A DNA stretch of 64,000 nucleotides from Diospyros lotus (Eukaryota > Streptophyta > Magnoliopsida > Ericales > Ebenaceae): NCBI RefSeq assembly GCF_014633365.1, contig NC_068341.1, forward strand, positions 7,254,001-7,318,000, in the 5' to 3' direction. The position numbers and the translations under genes were made by a program. Below the pieces are notes generated by a model that was given only the letters and a program-made list of their open reading frames with translations, was not told where the DNA came from and searched no databases. Positions 1-12,700 of this stretch are shown here, piece after piece. Every line of letters begins with the position of its first letter. Within the stretch, counting starts at the first letter, position 1.

Positions 1-699
1 AAGAAATCCTCTTTATTTAAATTCATAATTTGAATGCCATATATATTTACTGAGTTTAAGCAAATCAGAAATGAAATGACAGCTTACTGATTAATGGCTA
101 AAGTTGTTTGATTCAAGATCATGTCATAAGGTACGGAAATGTTGAACTTAAGCTAACAATGCTAGCTTATATACTGAGTTTAAGCTACAGAAGTTTTAGC
201 TTACTTCTGTAGTTTATTTAATGAGTTTAAGCTAACAAATGTTGAACTTGAATATTATTTGGAAACTGTATACAAGCTACAGAAATACAAGTGAAGCACT
301 ACCAGACATCCATCTCTAAATTAGTAAAATGACTAATCACCTCCTTCGGACTAATGGACTCTTAATTAGTCTGTCAGTGTGCTTGTATTATTGCAAATGC
401 CACTTATAAAGTTAAATTACTACAAAGTCATCACTGTAGAACAAATCTTAACCTTGAGGAATTAAAGAAATCAGTTCAAGGTGGTGCTTCACTTTAATTT
501 ACCAAACCAGCTGAATACCCTAGCTAAAACAGTTCCAACAATGGTGCCCCACTGAGAAGTCCAGACTCAGGAGTACTAAAAGATTAAAAATAATACCAAA
601 AAGGTTAAAAAATTGTTTTGTGGCTCATATGCATAAAAACAACTCACTTTAGCAATACAGGCAAAAAAAAAAATGTAAAGAATGCGTATTAACACTTAC
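1..699 (-). other. SPPL intron (3' side continues out of window)
   Basis: AT-rich intron sequence after exon 10. I read the minus strand for the expected next exon (a VARGD-type stretch) and did not find it. No gene, RNA or complete repeat seen. Short direct repeats around the phrase tgagtttaagcta occur at about 50-240. Confidence 0.6.
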
Positions 700-792
700 T
701 GCAATCATAACACTGTCATGGAATATAAATGGCGATAGGAAGACCCAGAAAATGTCATAGAGAAATGCACAGCAAAGAAGTACTGTTGCAAC
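700..792 (-). CDS. SPPL3: SPPL exon 10: catalytic YD helix
   Basis: Thirty-one codons starting VATVLLCC. It contains YDIFWVF, with the first catalytic aspartate at 756-754, and [12 protein letters not shown]. Acceptor TTGTTCAG, donor GCA|GTAAGT. The second catalytic aspartate (GxGD) and the PAL motif belong to later exons that are not in the window. Confidence 0.95.
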
Positions 793-3700
793 CTGAACAA
801 AGACAGCAAAGTAGTATCAAATGAGAGCATTAAGTTTTGAACAACAAAAAGATTACATATCAATACTGCACTAACCTTTATATTAGGCAATCGAGCCAAC
901 TGCAGGATAGTTATCATCAAGCAGATACCCTAGCAACCAAAGATTAATTACCAAGTTAAAGGACATTCAACCTAAAGTTAACATAACATAATCATTCCAC
1001 ATGTAATACTTCACATAAAATCACCATTTTTTTTTTTCCTTTACATATATAAATGCTTAGCTTTAGAAAAAGCTTACGATAAAGTATATAGAGAAGTCTT
1101 ATGGAGGGCTTTAGAGAAGAAAGGAGCCCAAAATTGCTAATATACAGGTTAATAAAGACATGTATCATGGAGCAAAAACATGTGGAAGAGATACTAAGGC
1201 CTTTTCCAATTACAATTGCATTATATCAAGTGTCTGCATTACCTCTTTGCTCTAGGTAATGGATAAACTCACTAAACATATTCAGGCAAAGGTGCCTTGA
1301 TGTATGCTATTTCCAAACAACATTATGTTGGTGGTTAGACAAAAGGTGTGCATGCTAAGCATGAAGTATGAAGAAACACTTTAGAATCTATAGGTTTTAG
1401 TTAAGCAAATTGAAAACCAAATACATGAAACATAAGTTCAGTAAAAATATGCATGGATGATGTCAAAACTTGAAGATCAAGTCATACCAAGAAAAGACTA
1501 GTTTAGATATTTGGGATTAATCATCCAAAAAGACATGATGATTAAAATGGAAAAGTGCATCCAATGTTCTAGGCTACAGTAAGATCACATTAAAGTTATA
1601 AAGAAAAATTTATAAGATAGATATAAGATCAACTTTCTTTTGTGGAAAGAATGTTGTGCAATAATGTAATACCCCGTATGCATGCTCCTCTTAGTTGAGG
1701 AGGGATAAGGGTAAAAAGATAGAATTCGAGGAGCTCGAATGGGCACGAGTAAACCACAAAGGAGGGACCCAAGAACATTTTAAGAATTCTCGAGGGCTCG
1801 AGGAATTTAAGGATTAAAAGTTTGGGGCTTGGATAAGAAAATTAACAAATGTCGAGGCATGTGATAAGGGCATTAATTGAATTTTGGACATGAGATGGGG
1901 GGGTCCAAGTGAAATACATAGAACCAAAAGGGGTTTATATGAGATTTCTTGGAACCTTTGAAATAGGGTGTAATTGGTGGTTAAATGTATAATTACCCAA
2001 AAGTTATGTATATATATGTGTGATTCACGCATGTTCTCGGGCATTCTTGCCAAGAGAAAGAAAGAAAGAAAGATGAAGAAGGAAGGAGGAAGAGTAGTTG
2101 GAAGCTGCTGCAGAAGAAGAAGTCGTTAGAGAAGAAGAAAAGCCGCTGGAAAATGCAGGCAGCTTGTTCGACCAGATTTCAGTAAGTTTAAACTTGTAGT
2201 TTCTCTGTTGTTCCTCCGATTCGAAGCTATAATCCTCTTGCACCTCTAAGATCCTTGAGTTGGCTTTGCACATGTCATAGGAGCAAGAGGTGTAGAAGAA
2301 ATCAAACGGAAGTGGAAAGCTTGTTCGGCCAGTGTACCGCCACCTTTATAGCTGATTTTGGTAAGCCTTGTTCCATAATTTCGTCAATTTGAGGCCATAA
2401 TCTGATTCTACGGAACCTCTAGTACGCCAGGGAGGTCTTGCATGTGTCAATCCAAAATGAACTAGAAATCGAGGTTTAAAGAGAAAGGTGATGTGGCTAG
2501 GGGCCAAACTATCATTTCCAAAAACTCCTAGGCTTGGCTATAATAGACCAAAATTCAATGGTTATAACTGAAATACAATTTAACCCTAGGGACCTGGTGA
2601 AATTGCTGTGAAAGTTGTAAATCCTTGAAAGATTTAGATATTAGTGCATTTTCTAGAAACTAGTGTGTTGAAGGGTAAATCGTTAAAAGATTGGGGATCC
2701 TGTGAATATTTTGAATGATTTGAGGTGTTTGAGTAAATTTATGAAATTTGGGGTCATGATAGTCAAATAGAAAATATCTTGGATCTTAGTACTGATATCG
2801 CATAATTTTAGGACCGTAGGATATTTCAATTAAAGACTAGACTCACGTGGGTGAGATAAATAACAAAATTGAGACCTAGTTTATTATATTGATATGTATG
2901 TTGCATTCTACTTCACAAGAGCACCATGACAAAGGAACACGAGCACCAGGGGACTGAGGAGACAAGGCGTACCCAAGATGGGCACTAGGTGTGCATTTGA
3001 ATTGTTGTCATGCATACGTGATGTTGTTTGCATAAATGTTGGGTTTGAAATGGGTCCATGGACATCTGGGACAGTGATCTAAAGTATTGGCCTCTATGCT
3101 TACTGTTGAAGAAATAAAAACAGGACCAGGCCGGACCTTGAAGATTCCAAGACAATCATCCATTATCATCTTCCTATTTATTTTGTTTTATTTATTTCTT
3201 ACTTTGTATTATCTTGTATTATTTCTTAGATTTATCTTTTAGTGTTGTAATCTAGATAATAGGGATGTAATTTAGTCCTAAATCTTAGGAAACTACTTGT
3301 ATAAATATTTCTGATTCGTATCAATAAAACGTGTGGAAATACCGCTTCCCTTTCTCCCTTTCTACATGGTATCAAAGCCTTGTTAATAGGATGATACAGT
3401 AAACCCTAGTGCCTTCATTGCACAGCCACTTCGTTCTGTCCAAAGTGCCTTCATTGCACTGTTCAAGTCAGAACTCCTTTGTCCGGCCATCATCTTGCAG
3501 CACCACCACCACCACCGGGTTCGCCATCTCCAGATCGGCCAACCCCAAAAAAATCACCGACAACTAGAACCCTATGCGCCGACGTCCAAGCTCGCTTCGA
3601 CCCCACGTGTCGGCACACGTCTGCCGGTCATTCGCTTCCAGCTCCTCCAGATTTATCCTCTGACGTCTTTTAAGCCCATCCTTGGTGTCAAAATCCTCCA

Positions 3701-6700
3701 TGTCCGTACCTTTGTGTTCAACTGTCTGTTTCCCTCATCCATCATGTCAGATACTTCAACAACAACAAATCCAACTTCAACAGTCACCACTGGAGACATC
3801 CTTCCATTGGATCAACCCCTTATTGCTGGAGAGTTACCAGGCATTCATCCATCCTATCGGTTAGATGGTAGGAACTTCCTCCAATGGTCTCAAATGGTCT
3901 TAGCTGGTTAAGACACTTCTTAAAGGGCGAGAAAAAAGCAACCACCTGTCAACAAACCCTCCATGTCATGGTTGTGGAGTTCGATGTAGCTGGAGATCAG
4001 CAAGAACTTCATGTTCCTTAATACTGCTTGTGAAGTTTGGGAGATCGTACAACAGACCTACTCGCAAGTCAAGGATGCATCAGTGATCTTTAATGTTAAA
4101 ACAAAGATCAATGGTACCAAACAAGGCCATGCAACTGTCATCGAATACTGCAATTTGATGAGAGGTCTTTGGTTAGAGCTTGATCAATATCAAGCCATTA
4201 AGATGGTATGACAAGAGGACACTGCCACTCTCAATCGAATCCTTGAATGAGACTGGATAGTAGAGTTCCTAATAGGCCTAAGTCCCGAGTTTGATCAGGT
4301 TCAAGTACAAGCCCTTGGTAAGGATAAGTTACCTAATTTAAATGAAGTTTTTGCTATTGTTAGGAGTGAAGAGAATAGAAGATCTACCATGCTTTTTGTC
4401 CATAGCACAGAAGGATCGGCCTTGGTTAGCAAGCAAGACGGAGGCGGCAACAAATCTGGAAAAACAGCATACCAGGCTCCTAGAAGGTCGGATTATAGGC
4501 TTGGGGGTCAGAACCAAACCTCCAACCGTAATGGACAGTGGCACGCGTTTTGTAGGAAGGCAAGGCACACTAGAGAAACCTGTTTTAAGCTACATGGAAA
4601 TGAGGCTGTGTTAAGCAGGATAGGAGGATTCAAGAACATGGGGCAGCATCAAGGCTATTTATCTAACAAAGATCTAGAAGAGGAGGCAACAAAGAAAGAT
4701 ATTTCAGAAGTGGAAAAATCTACACAACTGAATCCAGAGAAATTAGGCAAACTAAAAGCTTTCCTTCGAACGTTCCAAGATGGAGCCTCATGCTCCTTGG
4801 TGTAGCAAGGTAACCTTTCCTTTGAGTCTTTAATTGCTTCTAAAACTAATAAGAATAGCATATGGGTCCTAGATTCGGAAGCTACCGACCACATGACCCC
4901 TAACATTCAGTTTTTTGAAACATATGAAGCTCTTGAACCCACTAAACAAATCACAATTGCCGATGGTACTACTATCCCTATAGTAGGAAAAGGCAAAGTA
5001 TCATCAATTTTTTGGCTGCCACTTAACCAAGTTCTTCATGTCTCAATCCTAACAACAAGTTTGATCTCTATTACCAAACTAACCAATGATTTAAATTGCT
5101 TTGCTGTTTTCTCACCACACGTGTAAGTTTCAAGATAAGAGCACGGGGAAGACGATTGGTGTAGCTAGGGTTCAAGATGGCTCTACATCTTGGATGGGAA
5201 GGGTGAATGCTCTATAAGGAAGCAACATAGTTTGGCCTACTCCTCTCAGTCTGCCTCTAACCTTTCTGCTGTATGGCTTCATCATTTTAGATTAGGACAT
5301 CCCTCATTTGTTGTGTTAAAACAAGTGTTTCCATCTTTATTCAATTCCTTAGATCCTAGCAATTTTCATTTGCTAGGACGAATGTATTATTGCAAAACAT
5401 CATCGAGTTTCTTATTCTATTAGCAATAAATTGGCTTCTATGCCATTCCATTTGGTTCATTTTGATGTTTGGGGGCCATCCAAAATACCTAATTATTCTG
5501 GGGCAAAGTGGTTCATTACATTTATTGATGATTGCACACACATGTGTTGGGTGTTTCTTCTAAAAGAAAAGGCCGCCATAGGATCAGTGTTACCCTCATT
5601 TTGTAAAATGATCGATACCCAATTTGGCACTCCTATCAAACGATTTCGCATTGACAATGCCTGAGATTATTTTAACACCCACTTGCATAACTATTTTCAG
5701 AAGGAGGGCATTGTTCATGAGTTATCTTGTGTTGATACTCCCCAACAAAATGGGGTGGCAGAGAGAAAGATGAGGCATCTTCTCAGTGTCACACGAAGCA
5801 TCCTTTATCACTATCATGTGCTCAATATTTTTTGGGGGAAGCAGTTCTAACAACCACATATGTCATAATAGGGTGCCTTCTAGGGCTATTAATGGCCTCA
5901 GTCCTTTCCAAAAGTTAATGACCTTTTTCCTGAAATAAATCACCATACACTATTGCCCCTAAAAGTGTTTGGGTGTGCTTGCTTTGTCCACATCCTTAAA
6001 ATTCACAAGGATAAATTGGACCCTAAAGCTCTTAAATATGTGTTTCTTGAGTATTTTCCTACTCAAAAGAGGTATAAGTGTTATCATCCTAAATCTTGAA
6101 AATTATATGTTTCTAAGCATGTCACATTCAATGAATCCCAGCCTTTCTTTGAGTCTACCCCAGTCAAACTAGCCATCATTGATCAACCTGACCTAGATTG
6201 GGAAAATCTTAACCCTACCCTTGAAACAACACCATTAGGCACTGATTTCTCTCACCCATCAGTTCTTGCCTCTCCAATCTTACCCAATTCTCCTAGGGAG
6301 GAGGAAGGTTCTGGACATGTTGATACTATTAGATACAAAGGTGCTGGAAATATGTTAAAATCAAGGGAGATTTGTCCTTGATCCTAGAATATTCTAGGAT
6401 CTGAGTTTTATGTAAATAATATGTAAATATAGTAAGTCAAGGATGTAGTTTAGAATGCTGTCAATATTTAGATTATTTCTTTCCTTTTTTGTTTATAATC
6501 CTCTCCTTAAAAGAGCATGCTGTTCTTGCTCATTTTAATCAATTAAGACAAATTGTCTTTGATTATTTCTAAGATGGTATCAGAGCTAGTTTACATCCCA
6601 GCCATCCATTCCGTGTGAGGCTATTCGTGCAACCGTCTACGCCTCCTCTATTGGCCTCTCGATTGGTCACTGACGCCCTGATTCAGCAATTCCCAGCCAT

Positions 6701-9700
6701 TGCCAAGCCTGAATCTACTAGTCGCGGCCACCCAAGATCGACCTAAGGTGCGTCCTCCATCGTCAATTGCCAGGTCTCGTTCTACCGCTTGCGAGTGCAA
6801 GCTCTTCATTCCGAACGGTGACACCCACTCCGATTGGTCGGTTGTGTTCGCTTCAGCCACTGCCGATTGCTCGCGACCTTGACCAGCTTCAGTCACTGTT
6901 GCTGCACAGCGCAGCGCAACCGCACATCACAGCCACTGCAGTCGCAGCCATTGGAAAGCACTGCCGCAACTGTTTACTGTGGCCGTCGCATTGTGCAGAA
7001 GAGCCGCGACCGCCTTCTGCTTGCTGGCACATTCCATCGACAGCAACCAATTTTGCAGCCATCTCCCAGATCTTGGTAACCTTACTTGCTTCCTTTCCTT
7101 CTTGTTTTTTCCCTCTTCCAACGTGTAAGTTATGTCGGAAGTCACTTCCAAAACATCCTTAAGTCCTGCCGCTACTATCCAAACAAAATATCCAGCGACC
7201 CAACCAAACCATTCAAGTACCCATTCTGTCCAAATCACCACCATTCGTTTAAATGGTGATAATTTTCTTCGCTGGTCTCAATCTGTCTGGATGTATATCC
7301 GCGGGCAAGGGAAAATTGGCTACATTACTGGCGACAAGAAGGAACCTGCAGTGGATGACCCAACACACTCTGTTTGGAATGCTGAAAACTCTATGGTCAT
7401 GACATGGTTGGTTAATTCCATGGATGAAGATATCAGTTCCAATTATATGTGTTATCCTACTACAAAGGAGTTGTGGGATAATGTAAATCAGATGTACTTT
7501 GACCTAGGTAACCAATCTTAGGTTTTTGAGTTAACTCTGAAGCTGGAAGAGATTCGGCAAGGAGACGATTTTGTTACTAAATACTTTCATTCCTTGAAGA
7601 GACTGTGGCAAGATCTTGACCTCTTCAACACTTATGAGTGGAAATCTACTGAAGATTGCAACCACCACAAGAAAATGGTTGAAGATGGCCGTATTTACAA
7701 GTTTCTTGCTAGCCTTAATATTGAGTTCGATGAGGTGCGAGGGAGGATTATTGGCTGATCCCCCCTACCTCCCATTGGTGAAGTATTTGTTGAGGTTAGA
7801 AGAGAAGAAAGCCGAAGGAGTGTCATGCTCGGCAAAAAAACTGCTGGTGAGTCGATTGAAAATTCTGCCTTGTTTACTGATACAGCTGCCTACAAGGCTA
7901 CACATTACCAGCATGGAAGCAATGAGCGGCCTCGGGTCTGGTGTGACCATTGCAACAAGCCACGCCATACTCATGAGACTTGCTGGAAAATTCATGGCAA
8001 ACCTGCCAATTGGAAAAGCAACAAGCAAGGAGACAAGAGCAGTAACCGTAGGGTCCCTACTGCGAATAAAGTTGACACAGGTCCCTTCAACAAAGAGCAG
8101 ATTGATTAACTCTTGAAGCTGTTACAATCCAGTTCCTCATCTGGTATTCCTAGTGTTTCCTTGGCGCACACAGGTAGAAAACCTAAAGCTCTTTATTGTC
8201 TACATTCCTCTCCATGGGTTATTGATTCCGGAGCCTCTGATCATATGACTAGTTCTCTTTATTTATTTAATACCTATTCTCCTAGCTCTAGAAATGAAAA
8301 AATCAGAATTGCTGATGGTAGTTTTTCATCTATTGCTGGAAAATGTCTTATTCAACTAATCGAAAAAATTAATCTCCATTCTGTTCTTCATGTTCCTAAA
8401 TTGGCATGCAATCTTTTGTCTGTTAGTAAACTTTGCAAAGACTCTAACTGTCGTGTTACTTTCTTTGAATCCTATTGTGAATTTTAGGACCAGAACTTGG
8501 GGACGATGATTGGGCGTGCTAGGATGATTGAAGGTCTTTACTACTTTGATGAAAAGTCTTTTGGTAATAAAAAAGCTCAGGGCTTTAGTAGTACTAGTTC
8601 AATTCCTGTTCAAGACACAATTATTGTATGGCATCTTAGACTAGGACATCCTAGTTTTACCTATATGAAACGTTTATTTTCTGAATTATTTGAAAGAATG
8701 GATTGTTCTTCTTTTCAATGTGAAAGTTGGATTTTGGCAAAAAATCATCGTTCTACATATTTACCAAAACCCTACCAAGCATCCAAACCTTTTTATATAA
8801 TTCATAGTGATGTTTGGGGTCCATCTAAAATTTCTACTCTATCTGGAAAAAAATGGTATATTACCTTTATCGACGATCATACCCGTTTATGTTGGGTTTA
8901 TTTGATGCACAAAAAATCTGAAGTGGAAACTTTATTCAAAAAATTTTACACTATGATTGAAAACCACTTTCAAACCAAAATTGGTATTTTACACTCTGAT
9001 AATGGCACCGAGTATTTCAATGAGCACTTGGGGGATTTTTTGAAAACCAAAGGTATTCACCACCAAACTACTTGTCGGTATACTCCTCAACAAAATGGCA
9101 TTGCTGAACGTAAAAATCAACATTTACTCGAAGTAGCATGTGCCATCATGTTTTCTATGCATGTTCCAAAATATTTATAGGGCGAAGATGTTTTAACGGC
9201 GTTCTATTTGATAAATAGGATGCCTACTAAAGTATTAAAGTACCAAACACCCCTTGAGTGCCTCAAAGACATTTTTCCCAACACTCGATTACATTCGGAC
9301 CTTCCCATTAAAGTTTTTGGATGTACTGTGTATGTTCATATACCTACTCAATTTCGCTCAAAACTTGATCCTAGGGCTGTCAAATGTGTTTTCTTGGGTT
9401 ATACCTCTCATAAAAAAGGCTATAAGTGATATGATCCTCTCACAAAAAAGACTCACGTGAGTATGGATGTCTCATTTGTTGAAAACAAACCCTATTTTAC
9501 CAAAAATTCCCTTCAGGGGGAGAACCATGAAGTTGAAGACAATTTTTGGGATGTTTTTGTCCCCCTTTCAAATGCAATTTGTCCTACTCAGGAACCACAT
9601 GTTTCTGATATTGGTCACCTAGGAGATTCTGATTCTTTGATGCCAAGTAAAGGGGTTTCTCAGCCAGGGGAGAATTACTACAAACTGATCATAATAATCT

Positions 9701-12700
9701 AAATTATGAGCTTCAGGTTTATACCAGGAAGATATTTCATCAAAAGAACAAAGATTTGAATATCAATTCTGCACAAAACCAATCTGAAAACCTGATAAAT
9801 GGCACTGTAAGTTCAAGAACTCCCACTTCAACTTCTAGTCCACCTCCCTCTACTTTACCTAATAGTTCCAAAATTGATTCTTCAACTATTTCCAATCATT
9901 TACCTACTATTTCTGATCTTGATATTCCTATAGCAATTAGAAAAGGTGTCAAAAGTTGCACTAAATATCCTATTGCTAAATACCTCTCCTACCACAGATT
10001 ATCTAAGAATCATAAGGCTTTCACATCCAGGATTTCACACTTGTTTGTGCCAAGGAATATACAAGAAGCTTTGGATGATCCAAACTAGAAATTAGCAGTT
10101 ATAGAGGAGATGAATGCTCTAAGGAGAAGTGATACTTGGGAGATAGTTAACTTGCCCAGAGACAAAAAAATAGTAAGGTGTAAATGGGTGTTTACAATAA
10201 AATGTAAGGCTGACGGGAGTGTTGACAGGTACAAAGTCAGATTGGTGGCTAAAGGCTTCACCTAAACTTATGGGATTAATTATCAGGAGACCTTTGCTTC
10301 TGTGGCAAAAATAAACTCTATCAGAGTCCTGCTGTCTCTTCCAGTAAATTCAGATTGGCCTCTACACCAACTTGATGTAAAAAATGCATTTCTTAACGAT
10401 GATCTTAAAGAGGAGGTCTTTATGAGTTTACCTCCTAGATTCGAAAATAAACTTGGGAGTAACAAAGTATGTAGACTGAAGAAATCCTTGTATGGTCTCA
10501 AACAGTCTCCAAGAGCATGGTTCGAACGCTTTGGAAATGCAGTTACCAGTTATGGCTTCCTTCAAAGTCAGGCAGATCACACTATATTTTATAAACACTC
10601 AAAGGATGGTAAAGTTGCAATTTTGAGTGTTTATGTTGATGACATTATTTTAACCAGTAATAATGAGACAGAGTTAGCAGTCCTCAAGCAAAAACTTGCA
10701 AATGAGTTCCAAATAAAAGACCTGGGAATCCTAAAATACTTCCTTGGAATGGAGTTTGCAAGATCCAAAGAAGGCATATTTGTCAATCAGAGAAAATATG
10801 TTCTTGACCTTCTTGGAGAAACAGGATTACTCGGCTGCAAGGTGTCAGAAACTCCCATTGAGCCTAATGTGAAACTATATGCTGTCAAAGCTGAAGAAGT
10901 AAAGGACAGGGAACAATATCAGAGACTTATGGGCAGATTAATCTACTTGTCTCATACACGACCCGACATTGCTTTTGTAGTGAGTGTGGTGAGTCAATTT
11001 ATGCACTCACCAGGGCCAGAGCATTTTGAAGCAGTCTACAGAATCCTAAGATATCTGAAAGGGACTCCTGGAAGAGATTTACTATTCAAGAATCATGGCC
11101 ACCTACAAGTTGAGATCTACACTGATGCAGATTGGGCAAGAAGTGTTAATGATAGGAGATCTACTTTAGGCTACTGTTCGTTTGTTGGGGGAAACCTTGT
11201 CACCTGGTGAAGCAAAAAACAAAATGTGGTGGCTAAAAGTAGTGCAGAAGCAGAATTCAGAGCTGTTGCTCATGGAATCTGTGAGGGGATGTGGATCAAA
11301 AGGATACTTGAAGAGCTGAAATTTCCTCAATCAAAACCTATAAAAGTCTATTGTGACAACAAGGCTGCCATCTCTATTGCTCATAATTCGGTGTTGCATG
11401 ATCGTACGAAACATATAAAAGTGGACAAACATTTCATCAAGGAGAAGCTCGATGCTAGAATAATATGCATGCCATATTTTCCAACAACTGAACAAATTGC
11501 TGATGTTTGAACTAAGGGTCTTCACAAGAAGCAATTTGATAAACTTATTAGCAAGCTAGCTATGGAAGACATCTACAAGCCAACTTGAGGGGGAGTGCTG
11601 GAAATATGCTAAAATCAAGGGAGATTTGTCCTTGAACCTAGAATATTCTAGGATCTGAGTTTTATGTAAATAATATGTAAATATAGTAAGTCAAGGATAT
11701 AGTTTAGGATGCTGTCAATATTTAGATTATTTCTTTCCTTTTTTGTTTATATCCTCTCCTTAAAAGAGGATGCTGTTCTTGCTCATTTTAATCAATTAAG
11801 ACAAATTGTCTTTGATTATTTCTAAGAAAAGGCTTTCCCTATGTCTATAAGAGACGGCAGCCCATTGGTGATCCTCAGCCACACTTGACATCAACTCCAA
11901 ACCTGAGTTTGGATAGCACACTAGGTGAGAACCCCACATCCAGCAATCCTAACCCAAACTCAACATTCTTGGAGCATACAGACCTCGACCTTCCCATTGC
12001 TATTCGAAAAGGGGTTAGGGCATGTACTAAACATCCATTGGCCAACTACTTATCCTATCATCGCCTATCACATGCCCATAAAAGCTTCTTGACTTCTTTG
12101 GATGCAATTGCTATTCCCAAATCCATAGAGAAGCCATGAGAGATGTCAACTAGAAAGCAGCCATGGTGGAAGAGATGAAGGCACTAGAAAAGAACCATAC
12201 CTGGGAACTGGTAACTAGACCAAAGGATGTAAAACTGGTGAGACGTAGATGGATCTTCAATTTAAAGTACAAAGTTGATGGATCACTTGATAGGTATAAA
12301 GCACGATTGGTTGCCAAGGGCTATACTCAGTCCTATAGCATTGATTATTTAGAAACATTTGCCCCTGTTGCCTGGATGACAACTGTTAGAATCCTCTTAG
12401 CATTGGCATCTACCTATGGATGGAAATTACAACAACTTGATGTTAAGAATGCATTCTTGCATGACGACTTAGAAGAAGAAGTCTTCATGGATATACCACC
12501 TGGATTCAAGTAAGAGCAAACAAGAACCGACCATGTGTGTAAGCTCAAGAAGGCCTTTAAACAATCCCCACATGCATGGTTTGGTAGATTCTCAAAGGCC
12601 ATGTTATCTATGGGATATCACCAGAGTCGAGGGGACCACACTTTATTCATCAAACACACAGGAAATAAGGTGACAACACTATTAGTATATGTGGATGATA

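Larger units (their letters stand above)
6342..11827 (+). mobile_element. Copia B: near-complete Ty1/copia element nested in copia A
   Basis: Flanked by an exact 5-bp duplication AAAGG (6337-6341 and 11828-11832). LTRs at 6342-6574 and 11596-11827 start TGCTGGAAATATG and end CTAAGA, not the usual CA. TGGTATCAGAGC follows the 5' LTR and TTGAGGGGGAG precedes the 3' LTR. All copia domains are present in one frame apart from stops and a few shifts. By eye the LTRs differ by about five substitutions and one indel, so this is among the youngest insertions here. Confidence 0.95.

Noticed and set aside
2025..2273. Serine-rich 82-codon ORF
   Set aside because: Lies in the non-coding gypsy-type LTR on the strand opposite the element; low-complexity AG repeat creates the open frame.
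6575..6586. Possible tRNA genes at TGGTATCAGAGC-like sites
   Set aside because: These are 12-13-nt primer-binding sites next to LTRs; no cloverleaf arms surround them.
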